A stretch of DNA of 64,000 nt from assembly GCF_018413645.1 (NCBI RefSeq), contig NZ_JAHCDA010000001.1:310001-374000 (forward strand), read 5' to 3'. The stretch's first letter is position 1, and every line of letters starts with the position of its first letter. Positions 54,714 through 63,697 of the stretch are shown here, piece by piece. Under the pieces are notes generated by a model that did no database searches, was not told the origin of the DNA, and saw only the letters and a list, made by a program, of their open reading frames with translations. Origin of the DNA: Roseococcus pinisoli. GTDB taxonomy: Bacteria > Pseudomonadota > Alphaproteobacteria > Acetobacterales > Acetobacteraceae. Both the position numbers and the translations under genes were made by a program.

Positions 54714-56423
54714 ATGACAACAGGAATCGAGGGGGCGAAGAGCCTCCCCGCCTTGCTCTTCACTCTGGCCGCCGAGGCGCCCGACCTGCCATTGATCGGT
54801 TATTGGCGGGACGCCGGGTGGCGGAAGATGAGCCGGGGCGCCTTCGCGCAGAAGGTGGCGGATGCGGCGGCGGGCCTCAGGCAACTCGGCGTCATGCCGG
54901 GCGACCGCGTGCTGCTGGTCAGCGAGAATCGCCCGGAATTCCTGGTGGCCGACACGGCCATCATGTCCATCGGCGCCGTCTCTGTGCCCACCTACACGAC
55001 CAATACGGTCGCGGACCACGCGCATATCCTGCGGGATTCGGGCGCCCGGGCCGTCATCGCCTCCACCGCCGCGCTGGTCGGCCGGCTCCGCTCGGCCGCG
55101 GCGCAGGTGGAAGGCCTCGATATCCTGATCTGCATGGAGGAGGCCGAGGCCGCGACGCCCTGGGCCGCGCTGGAGACGCCCGCCGACCTCGCCGCCCTCA
55201 TGGCCGAGGTGGAGCACATCCCCGAGGGCCGGCTGGCCTGCCTGATCTACACCTCAGGCACCGGCGGCCCGCCCAAGGGGGTGATGCTGCCCCACCGTTC
55301 CATGCTCGCCAATTGCGCGGCGGTGCGGCGGATCATCGGCAAGATCGGGATCGAGGGTCAGGGCCGCTACCTCTCCTTCCTGCCGCTGTCCCATGCCTAT
55401 GAACACACGGTGGGCGGCTACCTCATGCCCTCCGCCGGCGTGGAGCTCGTCTTCTCGCGCGGGGCGGACAAGCTACTGGCCGATTTCGCCGAGCATCGGC
55501 CCCACCTCATCACCACCGTGCCCCGCCTATTCGAGGTGATCCGCGAACGCGTCTCCGCCCAGGTCGCCAAGGAAGGCGGCGCGAAGCAGCGCCTCTTCGA
55601 CAAGGCGCTGGAGCTGGGGCTGCGCCGCCTGGATGGCGGGCGCCTCGGCCCCATCGACTGGGTGATGGACAAGGTGCTGGACCGGCTGGTGCGCGAGAAG
55701 GTCCGCGCGCGCTTCGGCGGGCGGATCAAGGCGCTGGTCTCCGGCGGCGCGCGGCTCGACCCCGATCTCTCGGGCTTCTTCCTCGCCCTGGGCGTCACGG
55801 TGCTGCAGGGCTACGGCCAGACCGAGGCCGGCCCCGTCGTCAGCGTGAACCTGCCCTGGAACAACGACCGCCGCAGCGTGGGCAAGCCACTGCACGGGGT
55901 GGACGTGAAGATCGCGGCCGATGGCGAGCTGCTGGTGCGCGGCGACCTCGTGATGGACGGCTACTGGAACAACCCCGAGGCCACTGCGCGCTCCATCACC
56001 GTCACGCCCGATGACGGCCTGGCCTGGCTCCATACCGGCGACGTGGCGGAGCTGCGCGAGGGCCGCATCCACATCACCGACCGCAAGCGCGACTTCATCA
56101 AGCTGAAGGGCGGCGACATGGTCGCGCCCTCGAAGATCGAGAGCCTGCTCGCGGCCGAACCCGAGGTCGCGCAGGTCGTCGCCGCCGGCGAGGGGCTGAC
56201 GGGCGTGGTGGCGCTGATCGTGCCCGCCGAGGGGCGCGAGGGGCAGGTCGGCGACGCGGTGAAGCGTGTGAATGCCCGGCTCTCGACCATCGAGCGCGTC
56301 CGGCGCTTCACGCCGGTCACCGAGCCCTTCACGGTCGAGAACGGGCTGATGACGCCGACGATGAAGGTGAAGCGGCGCCAGGTGATCGAGCGCTACGCCA
56401 GCGAGATCGAAGCCCTCGCCTGA
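54714..56423 (+). CDS. AMP-dependent long-chain acyl-CoA synthetase
   Basis: A 569-residue adenylate-forming enzyme. The P-loop is LIYTSGTGGPPKGVMLPHRS, with G where most members have the second T; then YLSFLPLSHAYEHTVGGYLM, VLQGYGQTEAGPVVSVNLPW, WLHTGDVAELREGRIHITDR and RKRDFIKLKGGDMVAPSKIE. This is the long-chain FadD/ACSL-type layout. It activates fatty acids to acyl-CoA. ATG 54714 is chosen on family start; an upstream ATG at 54678 is in frame. The Shine-Dalgarno is weak. Confidence 0.92.
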   Translation: MTTGIEGAKSLPALLFTLAAEAPDLPLIGYWRDAGWRKMSRGAFAQKVADAAAGLRQLGVMPGDRVLLVSENRPEFLVADTAIMSIGAVSVPTYTTNTVADHAHILRDSGARAVIASTAALVGRLRSAAAQVEGLDILICMEEAEAATPWAALETPADLAALMAEVEHIPEGRLACLIYTSGTGGPPKGVMLPHRSMLANCAAVRRIIGKIGIEGQGRYLSFLPLSHAYEHTVGGYLMPSAGVELVFSRGADKLLADFAEHRPHLITTVPRLFEVIRERVSAQVAKEGGAKQRLFDKALELGLRRLDGGRLGPIDWVMDKVLDRLVREKVRARFGGRIKALVSGGARLDPDLSGFFLALGVTVLQGYGQTEAGPVVSVNLPWNNDRRSVGKPLHGVDVKIAADGELLVRGDLVMDGYWNNPEATARSITVTPDDGLAWLHTGDVAELREGRIHITDRKRDFIKLKGGDMVAPSKIESLLAAEPEVAQVVAAGEGLTGVVALIVPAEGREGQVGDAVKRVNARLSTIERVRRFTPVTEPFTVENGLMTPTMKVKRRQVIERYASEIEALA

Positions 56424-56497
56424 GCGGCGGGCGCCCGCGGCAACCCGCGGGCCGCCCATCCGTTCCTCTCCCATAACGTATCGAGAGGAACGCGCGG

Positions 56498-56860
56498 ATG
56501 ACACGCGGAAGCGGATGCAAGCCGCTGCTGGCGGTGGGCCTGGCTGCCGTCATGGCGCTGTCGGCGGGACCTGCGATGGCGCAGCACCACCGGGACCATG
56601 GCCGACATGGCGGGCCGCCCCCCGGCCGGCATTACGACCGCGGCTATCACGGCGGCGGCGGGTATTACGGCGGCTACGGCCGGAGCGACAATACGGGGGC
56701 CATCATCGGCGGCGCGCTTCTGGGCCTCGGCCTGCTCGGCGGCGCCTATGCGCTGCAGCAGTCCCAGGTGGCGCCGCCCCCGGCCTATTACGAGCCGCCG
56801 CCCGGCTATGCGCCGCCGCCCTCCTATGCCCCGCCTCCCGGCTATTACGGCTACAAATGA
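56498..56860 (+). CDS. Small secreted Gly/Tyr/Pro-rich protein
   Basis: A 120-residue protein. Signal peptide to about residue 29 (LAAVMALSAGPAMAQ), then a His/Gly-rich stretch (HHRDHGRHGGPPPGRHYDRG), a hydrophobic glycine-zipper segment (GAIIGGALLGLGLLGGAYAL) and a P-P-P-x-Y repeat tail ending YYGYK. It resembles the pair at 8727 and 9252 in composition. An envelope role is likely but unproven. Its stop overlaps the next gene's start. Confidence 0.75.
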   Translation: MTRGSGCKPLLAVGLAAVMALSAGPAMAQHHRDHGRHGGPPPGRHYDRGYHGGGGYYGGYGRSDNTGAIIGGALLGLGLLGGAYALQQSQVAPPPAYYEPPPGYAPPPSYAPPPGYYGYK

Positions 56861-57378
56861 GGGTCCGCACGATGATCATGACCAGGACCGGCCGCCTCGC
56901 GGCCCTCTGCCTTCCCGTGATGCTGGCCCTGCCGCTCGCCGGGCAGGCGCAGGAACCACGCCCCCCTGCGGCGGTCGCGCCAGTTTCCGCCGCGACCCAG
57001 CAGCGACGACCGCCTCATCTGACGCAGGAACAGATGATGCAGAATGTGGAGGCGCATCTCGCCCGGCTGCGCACCCTGCTCGGCATCACGCCCGCGCAGG
57101 AGCCGCAATGGCAGGAATTCACGAAGGTGACCCGCGACAACGCCATCGCCATGCGCCAGCGCTTCTCGCAGCGCGGGACGCGGCTGGCGCAGATGAACGC
57201 CGCGGAGAACATGCTGGATTACGCGCAGATCTCGGAGCAGCTCGCACAGGAGCGGATGCGCCTCGCGACGACCTTCCGGGCCCTCTACGACACGATGTCG
57301 GCCGACCAGAAGGAAAGGGCCGACGTCATCTTCCGCGACCAGCACCGGCCGCGGCAGAACCGGCCGCAACACCGCTGA
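56857..57378 (+). CDS. Spy/CpxP-like periplasmic protein (LTXXQ type)
   Basis: A 173-residue exported protein. Hydrophobic signal LAALCLPVMLALPLAGQAQ, then LTQEQMMQNVEAHLARLRTL (an L-T-x-x-Q motif) and a helical body ending with TMSADQKERADVIFRDQHRP. These helical LTXXQ proteins include Spy and CpxP, periplasmic chaperones or stress sensors. ATG 56857 overlaps the preceding stop (ATGA); ATG 56872 and 56878 are in-frame alternatives. Confidence 0.78.
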   Translation: MRVRTMIMTRTGRLAALCLPVMLALPLAGQAQEPRPPAAVAPVSAATQQRRPPHLTQEQMMQNVEAHLARLRTLLGITPAQEPQWQEFTKVTRDNAIAMRQRFSQRGTRLAQMNAAENMLDYAQISEQLAQERMRLATTFRALYDTMSADQKERADVIFRDQHRPRQNRPQHR

Positions 57379-57429
57379 CCGGAAAGGCAGGGCCGGCGAG
57401 GCCCTGCCACCACCTCGGACCGCGCCGCG

Positions 57430-58431
57430 TCAGGCCGGCTGGGGCACCCGCGTCCAGTTCGGGTTGAGCAGCGGCGACGGCGCCCCCATCTTCCGGCGCG
57501 CCTCGGTGTATTCGGCATGCAGCCGGTCGATAAGCTCGGCCGCCGGCACCACCTCGTTGATGCCGGAGACGCTCTGCCCCGCGCCCCAGATGTCCTTCCA
57601 CTTCTTCTTCCGGTCGGAGCCGAAGGACATGGCGGACTTGTCCGAGGTCTCGAGATTGTCGGGATCGAGGCCGGCATTGCGGACCGACGGCTTGAGGTAG
57701 TTGCCGTGCACGCCCGTGATCAGGTTCGTGTAGACGATGTCCGACGCGCCCGATTCCGTGATCATGCGCTTGTAGTCGTCCATCGCGCGGGCTTCCTCGG
57801 TCGCGATGAAGGCGGTGCCCATATAGGCGAAGTCCGCGCCCATGGCCTCGGCGGCCAGGATGCTGCGGCCATGCGCGATGGAGCCCGACAGCGCGATCGG
57901 GCCATCGAACCAGCTGCGCGTCTCCTGCAGCAGGGCGAAGGGGCTCTGCGCGCCGGCATGGCCGCCCGCGCCGGCGGCGACCAGCACCAGCCCGTCCGCG
58001 CCCTTCTCGATCGCCTTGTGCGCGAAGACCTGGTTGATGACGTCGTGCATTACATGGCCGCCATAGGCATGGACGGCGTGATTCACCTCCTCGCGCGCAC
58101 CCAGCGAGCTGATGATCAGCGGTACCTTGTGCTTCTCGCAAAGGGCGAGATCCTGCTCCAGCCGGTCGTTCGAGCGGTGGACGATCAGGTTCATGGCGAA
58201 GGGGGCGGAAGGCCGGTCCGGGTGGGCGGCGTCATGCGCGGCCAGCGTCTCGGTGATCTCGGCCAGCCAGTCGTCCAGCTGCTCCACGGGGCGCGCATTG
58301 AGCGTCGGCATGGCGCCGATGACGCCGGCCTTGCACTGCGCGATGACAAGCGCCGGCACCGAGATGATGAACAGCGGCGAGCCAATCAACGGCAGCCGCA
58401 GGCGCCCCCTCACCTTGTCGCGCAGATCCAT
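57430..58431 (-). CDS. Nitronate monooxygenase / NAD(P)H-dependent flavin oxidoreductase
   Basis: A 333-residue FMN enzyme of the 2-nitropropane dioxygenase family. It shows LPLIGSPLFIISVPALVIAQ, GVIGAMPTLNARPVEQLDDW, GADGLVLVAAGAGGHAGAQS (FMN phosphate site) and GSIAHGRSILAAEAMGADFA. The catalytic His is probably in AGGHAG. Members oxidise nitronates or act as enoyl reductases; the substrate is unknown here. It stands alone on the minus strand, 83 nt downstream of the next gene on that strand. Confidence 0.9.
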   Translation of the reverse strand: MDLRDKVRGRLRLPLIGSPLFIISVPALVIAQCKAGVIGAMPTLNARPVEQLDDWLAEITETLAAHDAAHPDRPSAPFAMNLIVHRSNDRLEQDLALCEKHKVPLIISSLGAREEVNHAVHAYGGHVMHDVINQVFAHKAIEKGADGLVLVAAGAGGHAGAQSPFALLQETRSWFDGPIALSGSIAHGRSILAAEAMGADFAYMGTAFIATEEARAMDDYKRMITESGASDIVYTNLITGVHGNYLKPSVRNAGLDPDNLETSDKSAMSFGSDRKKKWKDIWGAGQSVSGINEVVPAAELIDRLHAEYTEARRKMGAPSPLLNPNWTRVPQPA

Positions 58432-58510
58432 GCTTCGTTCCTCACCTTTCGATACCGCGCAGTTTAGTCCCAGCCGGGTGGTCCCGAACAGGCTCCGGCG
58501 GAGGCCGGTT

Positions 58511-59644
58511 CTATCCGGCCCTGAAGCGGGCCAGGGCGTCGCGGTCGATCTCGATGCCGAGGCCCGGCCCCGTGGGGATGCGCATCATGCCCCCGACCGG
58601 CTCCAGCGGCTGCTTCAGGATGGCCTGGCGGATTGGATGCTCGGTGCGGTCGAACTCGAAGAGGGGCTGGGCGGGCGCCAGGGAGGTGGGCGTGTGCGTC
58701 GGCAGAACGGCTGAGAGCTGAAGGGCGGCGGCCAGGCCGATGCCGGTGCCCCAGCAATGCGGATTGTACCGGACGCCGAAGGCCGCCGCCATGTCGGCGA
58801 TCTTCTTGCATTCCGACAGTCCTCCGGCCGAGCAGGTATCGGGCTGGATGATGTCCACCGCGCCCTGCACCAGCATCTCGCGAAAGCCGAAGCGCGTGAA
58901 CTCGCACTCGCCGCTGGCGACCGGGATGCCGAGCGCCGCCTTCACCGCCCGGTGGCCCGCCAGGTCCTCGGGCGGCACCGGCTCCTCGAACCAGCCGATG
59001 TCCAGCGGTTCGATCAACCGCCCCAGCCGGATGGCTGCGACAGCGTCGTAGGCGTGGTTGGCATCGACCATGAGCCCGATATCGGGGCCGATCGCCTCGC
59101 GCACGGCGCGGGTGGCGGCGAGGTCCTCGGCGATTCCGAAGCCGACCTTCAGCTTCACGGCCCGGAAGCCCTCGGCCACGTAGCCGGCGGCCTCCTCGGG
59201 CAGGTAGCGCAGGGGATCGCCGCCCCGGCGACGGTAGAGGCCGGTGGCATAGGCCTGGACCTCCGTCCGCACCGGCCCGCCCATGAGCTGGTGCACCGGC
59301 GCCGAAAAGTGCTTGCCCTTGATGTCCCAGAGCGCGATGTCGATGCCGCTGAGCCCCTGGATGACCAGGCCCTTCTGGCCGTGATCCCTGAGCCGGGCAT
59401 AGATGTCCTGCCAGATGACCTCGGTCCGCAGCGGGTCCTCGCCGATCAGCCAGGGGGCGACGTTGCGCACCACGGCCGCCGTCATCCGGGCCGGGCCGTA
59501 GCATTCACCCCAGCCCACGAGGCCCGTATCGGTCTCGATCTCGACGATCATGGCCATGCGCGTGTCGTACCAGGCACGCGAATAGGCGAAGGGCTCCGCC
59601 AGCCGTGCCTCGAGCACATGCGTGCTCACCCGGGCGATCTTCAT
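58511..59644 (-). CDS. Mandelate racemase/muconate lactonizing enzyme family protein
   Basis: A 377-residue enolase-superfamily enzyme. The capping domain reads KIARVSTHVLEARLAEPFAY and LVGWGECYGPARM. The barrel has AVKLKVGFGIAEDLAATRAV (K-x-K acid/base), IGLMVDANHAYDAVAAIRLG (Asp ligand), IGWFEEPVPPEDLAG (Glu ligand), SGECEF (third ligand) and NPHCWGTGIGLAA (His). It likely dehydrates or cycloisomerises a sugar acid; the exact substrate is not evident. Confidence 0.9.
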   Translation of the reverse strand: MKIARVSTHVLEARLAEPFAYSRAWYDTRMAMIVEIETDTGLVGWGECYGPARMTAAVVRNVAPWLIGEDPLRTEVIWQDIYARLRDHGQKGLVIQGLSGIDIALWDIKGKHFSAPVHQLMGGPVRTEVQAYATGLYRRRGGDPLRYLPEEAAGYVAEGFRAVKLKVGFGIAEDLAATRAVREAIGPDIGLMVDANHAYDAVAAIRLGRLIEPLDIGWFEEPVPPEDLAGHRAVKAALGIPVASGECEFTRFGFREMLVQGAVDIIQPDTCSAGGLSECKKIADMAAAFGVRYNPHCWGTGIGLAAALQLSAVLPTHTPTSLAPAQPLFEFDRTEHPIRQAILKQPLEPVGGMMRIPTGPGLGIEIDRDALARFRAG

Positions 59645-59683
59645 GCCGCTCCCTTCCCCCTGTCGCCGTGGGCCCTTCGGGCC

Positions 59684-60454
59684 TCAGCGGGCGACGGGCA
59701 TCCTGGGCGCCGCCTTCCGCGCCTTCGCCCGCCGCGAGACCATGTTGAGCGTTTCCACCGCCGCCGAGAAGGCCATGGCTGCGTAGACGTAGCCCTTCGG
59801 CACCTTCACGCCGAAGCCCTCCGCGATGAGCGTCATGCCGATCATCAGGAGGAAGGAGAGCGCCAGCATCACCACGGAAGGATTGGCGTTGATGAAGTTG
59901 CCCAGCGGATTGGCGGCGACGAGCATGACCACGACGGTGACGACGACGGCGATCACCATGATCTCGATGTGATCGGTCATGCCGACGGCGGTGATGATGC
60001 TGTCGAGCGAGAAGACGAGGTCCAGCAGCAGGATCTGCCCGATCACGGCGGCATAGCCCACCTGTGCCAGGGCTGCGCCGCCGGCCGGGGTCGCCTCGGG
60101 CGCCGGCACCGGATCGACGTTGTGGTGGATTTCCTTGGTGGCCTTCCAGACCAGGAAGAGCCCGCCGCCGATCAGGATCAGGTCGCGCCAGGAGAAGGAT
60201 TGGCCGAAGAGCGTCAGTACCGGCTCGGTGAGGCGGACGATGACGAAGACCAGGCTAAGCAGCGCCAGGCGCAGGACCAGCGCCGCGCCGATGCCGATGA
60301 AGCGCGCCCGGGCACGCTGATGCTCAGGGAGTTTGTTCGTCAGGATGGAGATGAACAATAGGTTGTCGATGCCGAGCACGACTTCCATGACGATGAGGGT
60401 CCCGAGGGCCACCCAAGCCGCCGGATCCCCGGCGAGCGCCAATATGTCGTCCAT
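59684..60454 (-). CDS. TerC family integral membrane protein, YgdQ type
   Basis: A 256-residue protein starting [20 protein letters not shown], then [20 protein letters not shown] and, in the second half, [20 protein letters not shown], the two TerC acidic motifs in the YgdQ form. About seven membrane segments. It belongs to a different TerC branch from the two YjbE-type genes at 5 kb. ATG 60454 has CAGGAG just upstream; a longer frame to 60571 is not conserved in character. It is downstream of gapR. Confidence 0.9.
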   Translation of the reverse strand: MDDILALAGDPAAWVALGTLIVMEVVLGIDNLLFISILTNKLPEHQRARARFIGIGAALVLRLALLSLVFVIVRLTEPVLTLFGQSFSWRDLILIGGGLFLVWKATKEIHHNVDPVPAPEATPAGGAALAQVGYAAVIGQILLLDLVFSLDSIITAVGMTDHIEIMVIAVVVTVVVMLVAANPLGNFINANPSVVMLALSFLLMIGMTLIAEGFGVKVPKGYVYAAMAFSAAVETLNMVSRRAKARKAAPRMPVAR

Positions 60455-60588
60455 CTTCTCCTGATTTCCCGGGCAGGATCGCGCCATTGCGCCTGCTCGG
60501 TCGATCGAATGTCCGACATGGCCGGCCGGTTGCATCCGGCCAAGATCGCATTCATCGATTCGCTTCGGCATCCATCCGAAGCGGCAAC

Positions 60589-60616
60589 GCCCGGGACCGC
60601 CTGAACGGTCCCGGGC
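60589..60616 (-). terminator. Hairpin after gapR
   Basis: GCCCGGGACCG (60589-60599) and CGGTCCCGGGC (60606-60616) form an 11-bp perfect stem around a 6-nt loop, 7 nt after the gapR stop. There is no U-run; it may separate gapR from the terC gene. Confidence 0.55.
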
Positions 60617-60623
60617 GAAGGGC

Positions 60624-60923
60624 TCACATGCCCAGCGCGCGGCGGTAGAGGTCGAGCAGCGTCTCCTGCTCCTCCACCTCGGCGGGCTCCTGCTTGCGGA
60701 TGCGGATGATCTGGCGGACCACCTTCACGTCGAAGCCCGCGGACTTGGCCTCGCTGAAGATGTCCTTGATGTCGTCGGCGAGGGCCTTGCGCTCCTCCTC
60801 CAGCCGCTCGATGCGCTCGATGATGGAGCGCAGCCGGTCGGCGGCGATGCCGCCCACGTCGGAATCGGGATCAGCGGCCTGCCGGGCGCGACTGGCCGCG
60901 GCGTCGTGGTCGGTGTCGGACAT
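60624..60923 (-). CDS. gapR: DUF2312 family protein (GapR-like nucleoid-associated protein)
   Basis: A 99-residue protein. After a disordered start ([20 protein letters not shown]) comes the conserved DUF2312 core: [40 protein letters not shown] and [20 protein letters not shown]. In Caulobacter GapR binds overtwisted AT-rich DNA and aids replication and transcription. It sits between the DUF1244 gene and a terC gene. The family match is clear; the Caulobacter role is carried over by homology. Confidence 0.92.
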   Translation of the reverse strand: MSDTDHDAAASRARQAADPDSDVGGIAADRLRSIIERIERLEEERKALADDIKDIFSEAKSAGFDVKVVRQIIRIRKQEPAEVEEQETLLDLYRRALGM

Positions 60924-60968
60924 GGATATCTCTCGCAGATGCGTTACCGGCGGAGGGACGTAGCCCCT

Positions 60969-61319
60969 CTACCCGTGCTTGGCCATGGCTTGACCGAAGG
61001 CCGCCTTTTGCTCCGGCGTGGCTTCCTTCTGATTCGCGGCCTGCCAGGCCTTGTAGTCCATCCCGTAGACGATCTCCCGCGCGGCGGGCGTCTCCAGGGC
61101 GAGGCCGGCGTCGGCGGCGGCCTCCTGGTACCAGCGACTCATGCAGTTCCGGCAAAAGCCGGCGAGGTTCATGAGGTCGATGTTCTGGACGTCGCCGCGC
61201 TCGCGCAGATGAGCCACCAGCTTGCGGAAGGCCGCGGCCTCGATGCGGTCGCGGGCCGCCTGGTCGAGTCCGGCGGCGGCGCCGAGGGCGAGGTCGGCTT
61301 CGGGTTGCGGTGCGGGCAT
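60969..61319 (-). CDS. DUF1244 family protein
   Basis: A 116-residue protein starting MPAPQPEADLALGAAAGLDQ, with the strongly conserved FRKLVAHLRERGDVQNIDLM and NLAGFCRNCMSRWYQEAAAD. The paired Cys (C-R-N-C) suggests metal or redox binding. The family is widespread in Alphaproteobacteria with unknown role. ATG 61319 is preceded by AGGAG; ATG 61352 is not. Confidence 0.88.
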   Translation of the reverse strand: MPAPQPEADLALGAAAGLDQAARDRIEAAAFRKLVAHLRERGDVQNIDLMNLAGFCRNCMSRWYQEAAADAGLALETPAAREIVYGMDYKAWQAANQKEATPEQKAAFGQAMAKHG

Positions 61320-61347
61320 GGACGAACTCCTTTGCCTGCCAGAGATA

Positions 61348-61382
61348 CGCAAAAGGCCCGGCGGTTCAACCCGCCGGGCCTT
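61348..61382 (-). terminator. Rho-independent terminator of ilvE
   Basis: On the minus strand AAGGCCCGGCGG (61382-61371) pairs with CCGCCGGGCCTT (61364-61353), followed by TTGCG, giving a four-T run with the stem end. It lies about 50 nt after the ilvE stop. Confidence 0.82.
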
Positions 61383-61433
61383 CGTTCCGCCTGCGTCCGG
61401 GCGCGCACAGGGCGCGCCCGTATCGCCCGCGTG

Positions 61434-62516
61434 TCAGACCTTCGCCGGCACCTTCACGACGCTCGTCCAGCCATGCGCGTCCGGCGCCGTGCCGTACTGG
61501 ATGCCGATGATCGAGTCGTAGAGCTTCTGCGTCAGCAGGCCGGTCTGGCCATTGCCGATGCTGACCTTCTCGCCCTTGTAGCCGAGCTCGCCCACGGGCG
61601 AGACCACGGCCGCGGTGCCCGTGCCCCACATCTCGCGCAGCGAGCCGTCGCGGCCGGCGGCCATCACCTCGTCGATGGAGATCTTCCGCTCGGAGACCTT
61701 GAGGCCCCAGTCGCGCATGAGCTGCAGGCAGGAGTTGCGGGTCACGCCGTCCAGGATCGTGCCGGCCAGCGGCGGCGTGATCACCTCGTCGCCGATCTGC
61801 ATCATGATGTTCATGGTGCCGACCTCGTCGATGTACTTGCGCTCCACGCCGTCGAGCCAGAGCACCTGGGTGTAGCCGGCCTCCTCCGCCTCGAGCTGGG
61901 CCGAGAGCGAGGCGGCGTAGTTGGCCGCCGTCTTGGCCTCGCCCAGGCCGCCCTGCACCGCGCGCACATGGTTGTCGCTCACCAGGATGCGGACGGGCTT
62001 CACGCCCTCCTTGTAGTAGGCGCCCACCGGCGAGCAGATCACGAAGTAGGTGTAGGTGGCCGAAGGATGCACGCCGAGCATCACGTCGGTCGCGATCACG
62101 GTCGGGCGGATGTAGAGCGAGGTGCCCATGGCGTGCGGCACCCATTCGTTGTCCACCGCCACGATCGCCTCGAAGGAGCGACGCACGAGGTCGGCGTCCA
62201 GCTCGGGGATGCAGAGGGCGCGGGCGGACTTGTTCAGGCGCTCGGCATGGCGCTGGGCGCGGAAGAGGCGGATCTGGCCGTCGGGGCCGCGGAAGGCCTT
62301 CAGCCCGTCGAAGATCGCCTGGCCGTAGTGCAGCACCTGCGTCGCCGGATCCAGCGACAGCGGCGCGTAGGGGACGACGCGCGGGTCGTGCCAGCCTTTG
62401 CCGGCCGTGTAGTTCATCATGAACATGTGGTCCGTCAGGACCTTGCCGAAGGACAGCGCGGCATCGGCGGGCCGGGCGGCCGGCGTGCGGGTCAGCGTGG
62501 TGGTGATCTCGGTCAT
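61434..62516 (-). CDS. ilvE: Branched-chain amino acid aminotransferase
   Basis: A 360-residue class IV PLP enzyme. It shows ALSFGKVLTDHMFMMNYTAG, VLHYGQAIFDGLKAFRGPDG, YASLSAQLEAEEAGYTQVLW and GVERKYIDEVGTMNIMMQI (PLP lysine), then LREMWGTGTAAVVSPVGEL near the end. It transfers amino groups to make Val, Leu and Ile. ATG 62516 fits the family; a longer frame to 62573 is rejected. Confidence 0.94.
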   Translation of the reverse strand: MTEITTTLTRTPAARPADAALSFGKVLTDHMFMMNYTAGKGWHDPRVVPYAPLSLDPATQVLHYGQAIFDGLKAFRGPDGQIRLFRAQRHAERLNKSARALCIPELDADLVRRSFEAIVAVDNEWVPHAMGTSLYIRPTVIATDVMLGVHPSATYTYFVICSPVGAYYKEGVKPVRILVSDNHVRAVQGGLGEAKTAANYAASLSAQLEAEEAGYTQVLWLDGVERKYIDEVGTMNIMMQIGDEVITPPLAGTILDGVTRNSCLQLMRDWGLKVSERKISIDEVMAAGRDGSLREMWGTGTAAVVSPVGELGYKGEKVSIGNGQTGLLTQKLYDSIIGIQYGTAPDAHGWTSVVKVPAKV

Positions 62517-62684
62517 GTCACTCGCTCTCGTCGGTTCTTTATCGTTCCGGCACGCAATGATCTTGCGCGTCACAGGAGATTATCGCAACAACCCGCGCCT
62601 CAAACCTGGGAACTCGGCAAGCCACCCATGCGCTGGACGCGGGATAGGTCAACCTTGCTGCCCTTGTTGCGGCGCGGCGCGGCC

Positions 62685-63656
62685 TCAATCCGCGAACTGC
62701 CCGGCGGCCAGGATGAGCGGCCGCAGCCGGTCGATCTCGCTGGCCAGGAAGGCCGTGTGATGGGCGGGATCGGCCTCTTCCTGGGTCGCGACGGTGGTGA
62801 AGGTATCCGCGAAGCGGGACTTGAGCCGGTCCTCGCGCAGCGCCAGGCGGATGGCCTGCGCCAGCCGCTGCTGCACCTCGGGCGGCGTGCCGCCGGCCGT
62901 GTAGAGCCCGTGCCAGGCGGACATGGCGAGCGGAACGCCGAGCTCGGCCGTGGTCGGCAGATCCAGGCCCGGGATGCGCTGCGGCAGGGTCACCGCATAG
63001 CCGCGGATGCGGTTGTCGCGCAGGAAGGGCGCGGTGACCGTCGCCTGGTCGCAGGTGATGTCCAGCCGGCCGGCCATCAGCTCCGTCATCGCGGGCGCGC
63101 TGCCGCGGAAGACGACGTTGGTGACGCTCTGCCCCGCCGCGTGCTGCAGCAGCATACCGCAGAGCTGGTTCGAGCCGCCGAGGCCGCTATGGCCGAGGTT
63201 GAGCGCATCGCCCCGCGCCCGGATGGCGGCGAGATAGGCGGCGAGGTCGGCCGCCTCGAAATCCGGCCGCGCCACCAGGGTCATGCCCGTATGCGAAACG
63301 ACGCCGAGCGGCGCCAGCCCACGCTGGATGTCGAAGGGCAGGCGCCGGTAGAGCGTCGCCGCGCTGGCCAGGCCGATATGGTGCAGCAGCAGCGTGTAGC
63401 CGTCCGGCCGGCTCTGGGCGACGCGCGCCGCGGCGATGGTGCCGCCGGCGCCCGTCACATTCTCCACCGCCACCGGCTGGCCGAGGTCCTTGGACATGCC
63501 CTCCGCCACGAGGCGGCCGATCATGTCGGTCGGGCCGCCAGCCGCGAAGGGCACGAGCAGCGTCAGCGCGCGCTGCGGAAAGGCCCCCTGCGCCAGGGCG
63601 GGCGCAGCGAGCAGGCACGGCAGGGCCAAGGTGGCGCGGCGCGAGATCATGAACAT
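62685..63656 (-). CDS. Bug family tripartite tricarboxylate transporter substrate-binding protein
   Basis: A 323-residue exported receptor. Signal peptide MFMISRRATLALPCLLAAPA followed by LAQGAFPQRALTLLVPFAAG, then GGPTDMIGRLVAEGMSKDLG, VAVENVTGAGGTIAAARVAQ, VVFRGSAPAMTELMAGRLDI and LDLPTTAELGVPLAMSAWHG, all Bug/TctC hallmarks. It lies 41 nt downstream of a tartrate-type dehydrogenase gene, so its ligand may be a hydroxy-dicarboxylate such as tartrate or malate. This is inference from context. Confidence 0.93.
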   Translation of the reverse strand: MFMISRRATLALPCLLAAPALAQGAFPQRALTLLVPFAAGGPTDMIGRLVAEGMSKDLGQPVAVENVTGAGGTIAAARVAQSRPDGYTLLLHHIGLASAATLYRRLPFDIQRGLAPLGVVSHTGMTLVARPDFEAADLAAYLAAIRARGDALNLGHSGLGGSNQLCGMLLQHAAGQSVTNVVFRGSAPAMTELMAGRLDITCDQATVTAPFLRDNRIRGYAVTLPQRIPGLDLPTTAELGVPLAMSAWHGLYTAGGTPPEVQQRLAQAIRLALREDRLKSRFADTFTTVATQEEADPAHHTAFLASEIDRLRPLILAAGQFAD

Positions 63657-63697
63657 TCCCCCGGTTTTTCTTGCGATCGACCGAAGGCACGGCCGAT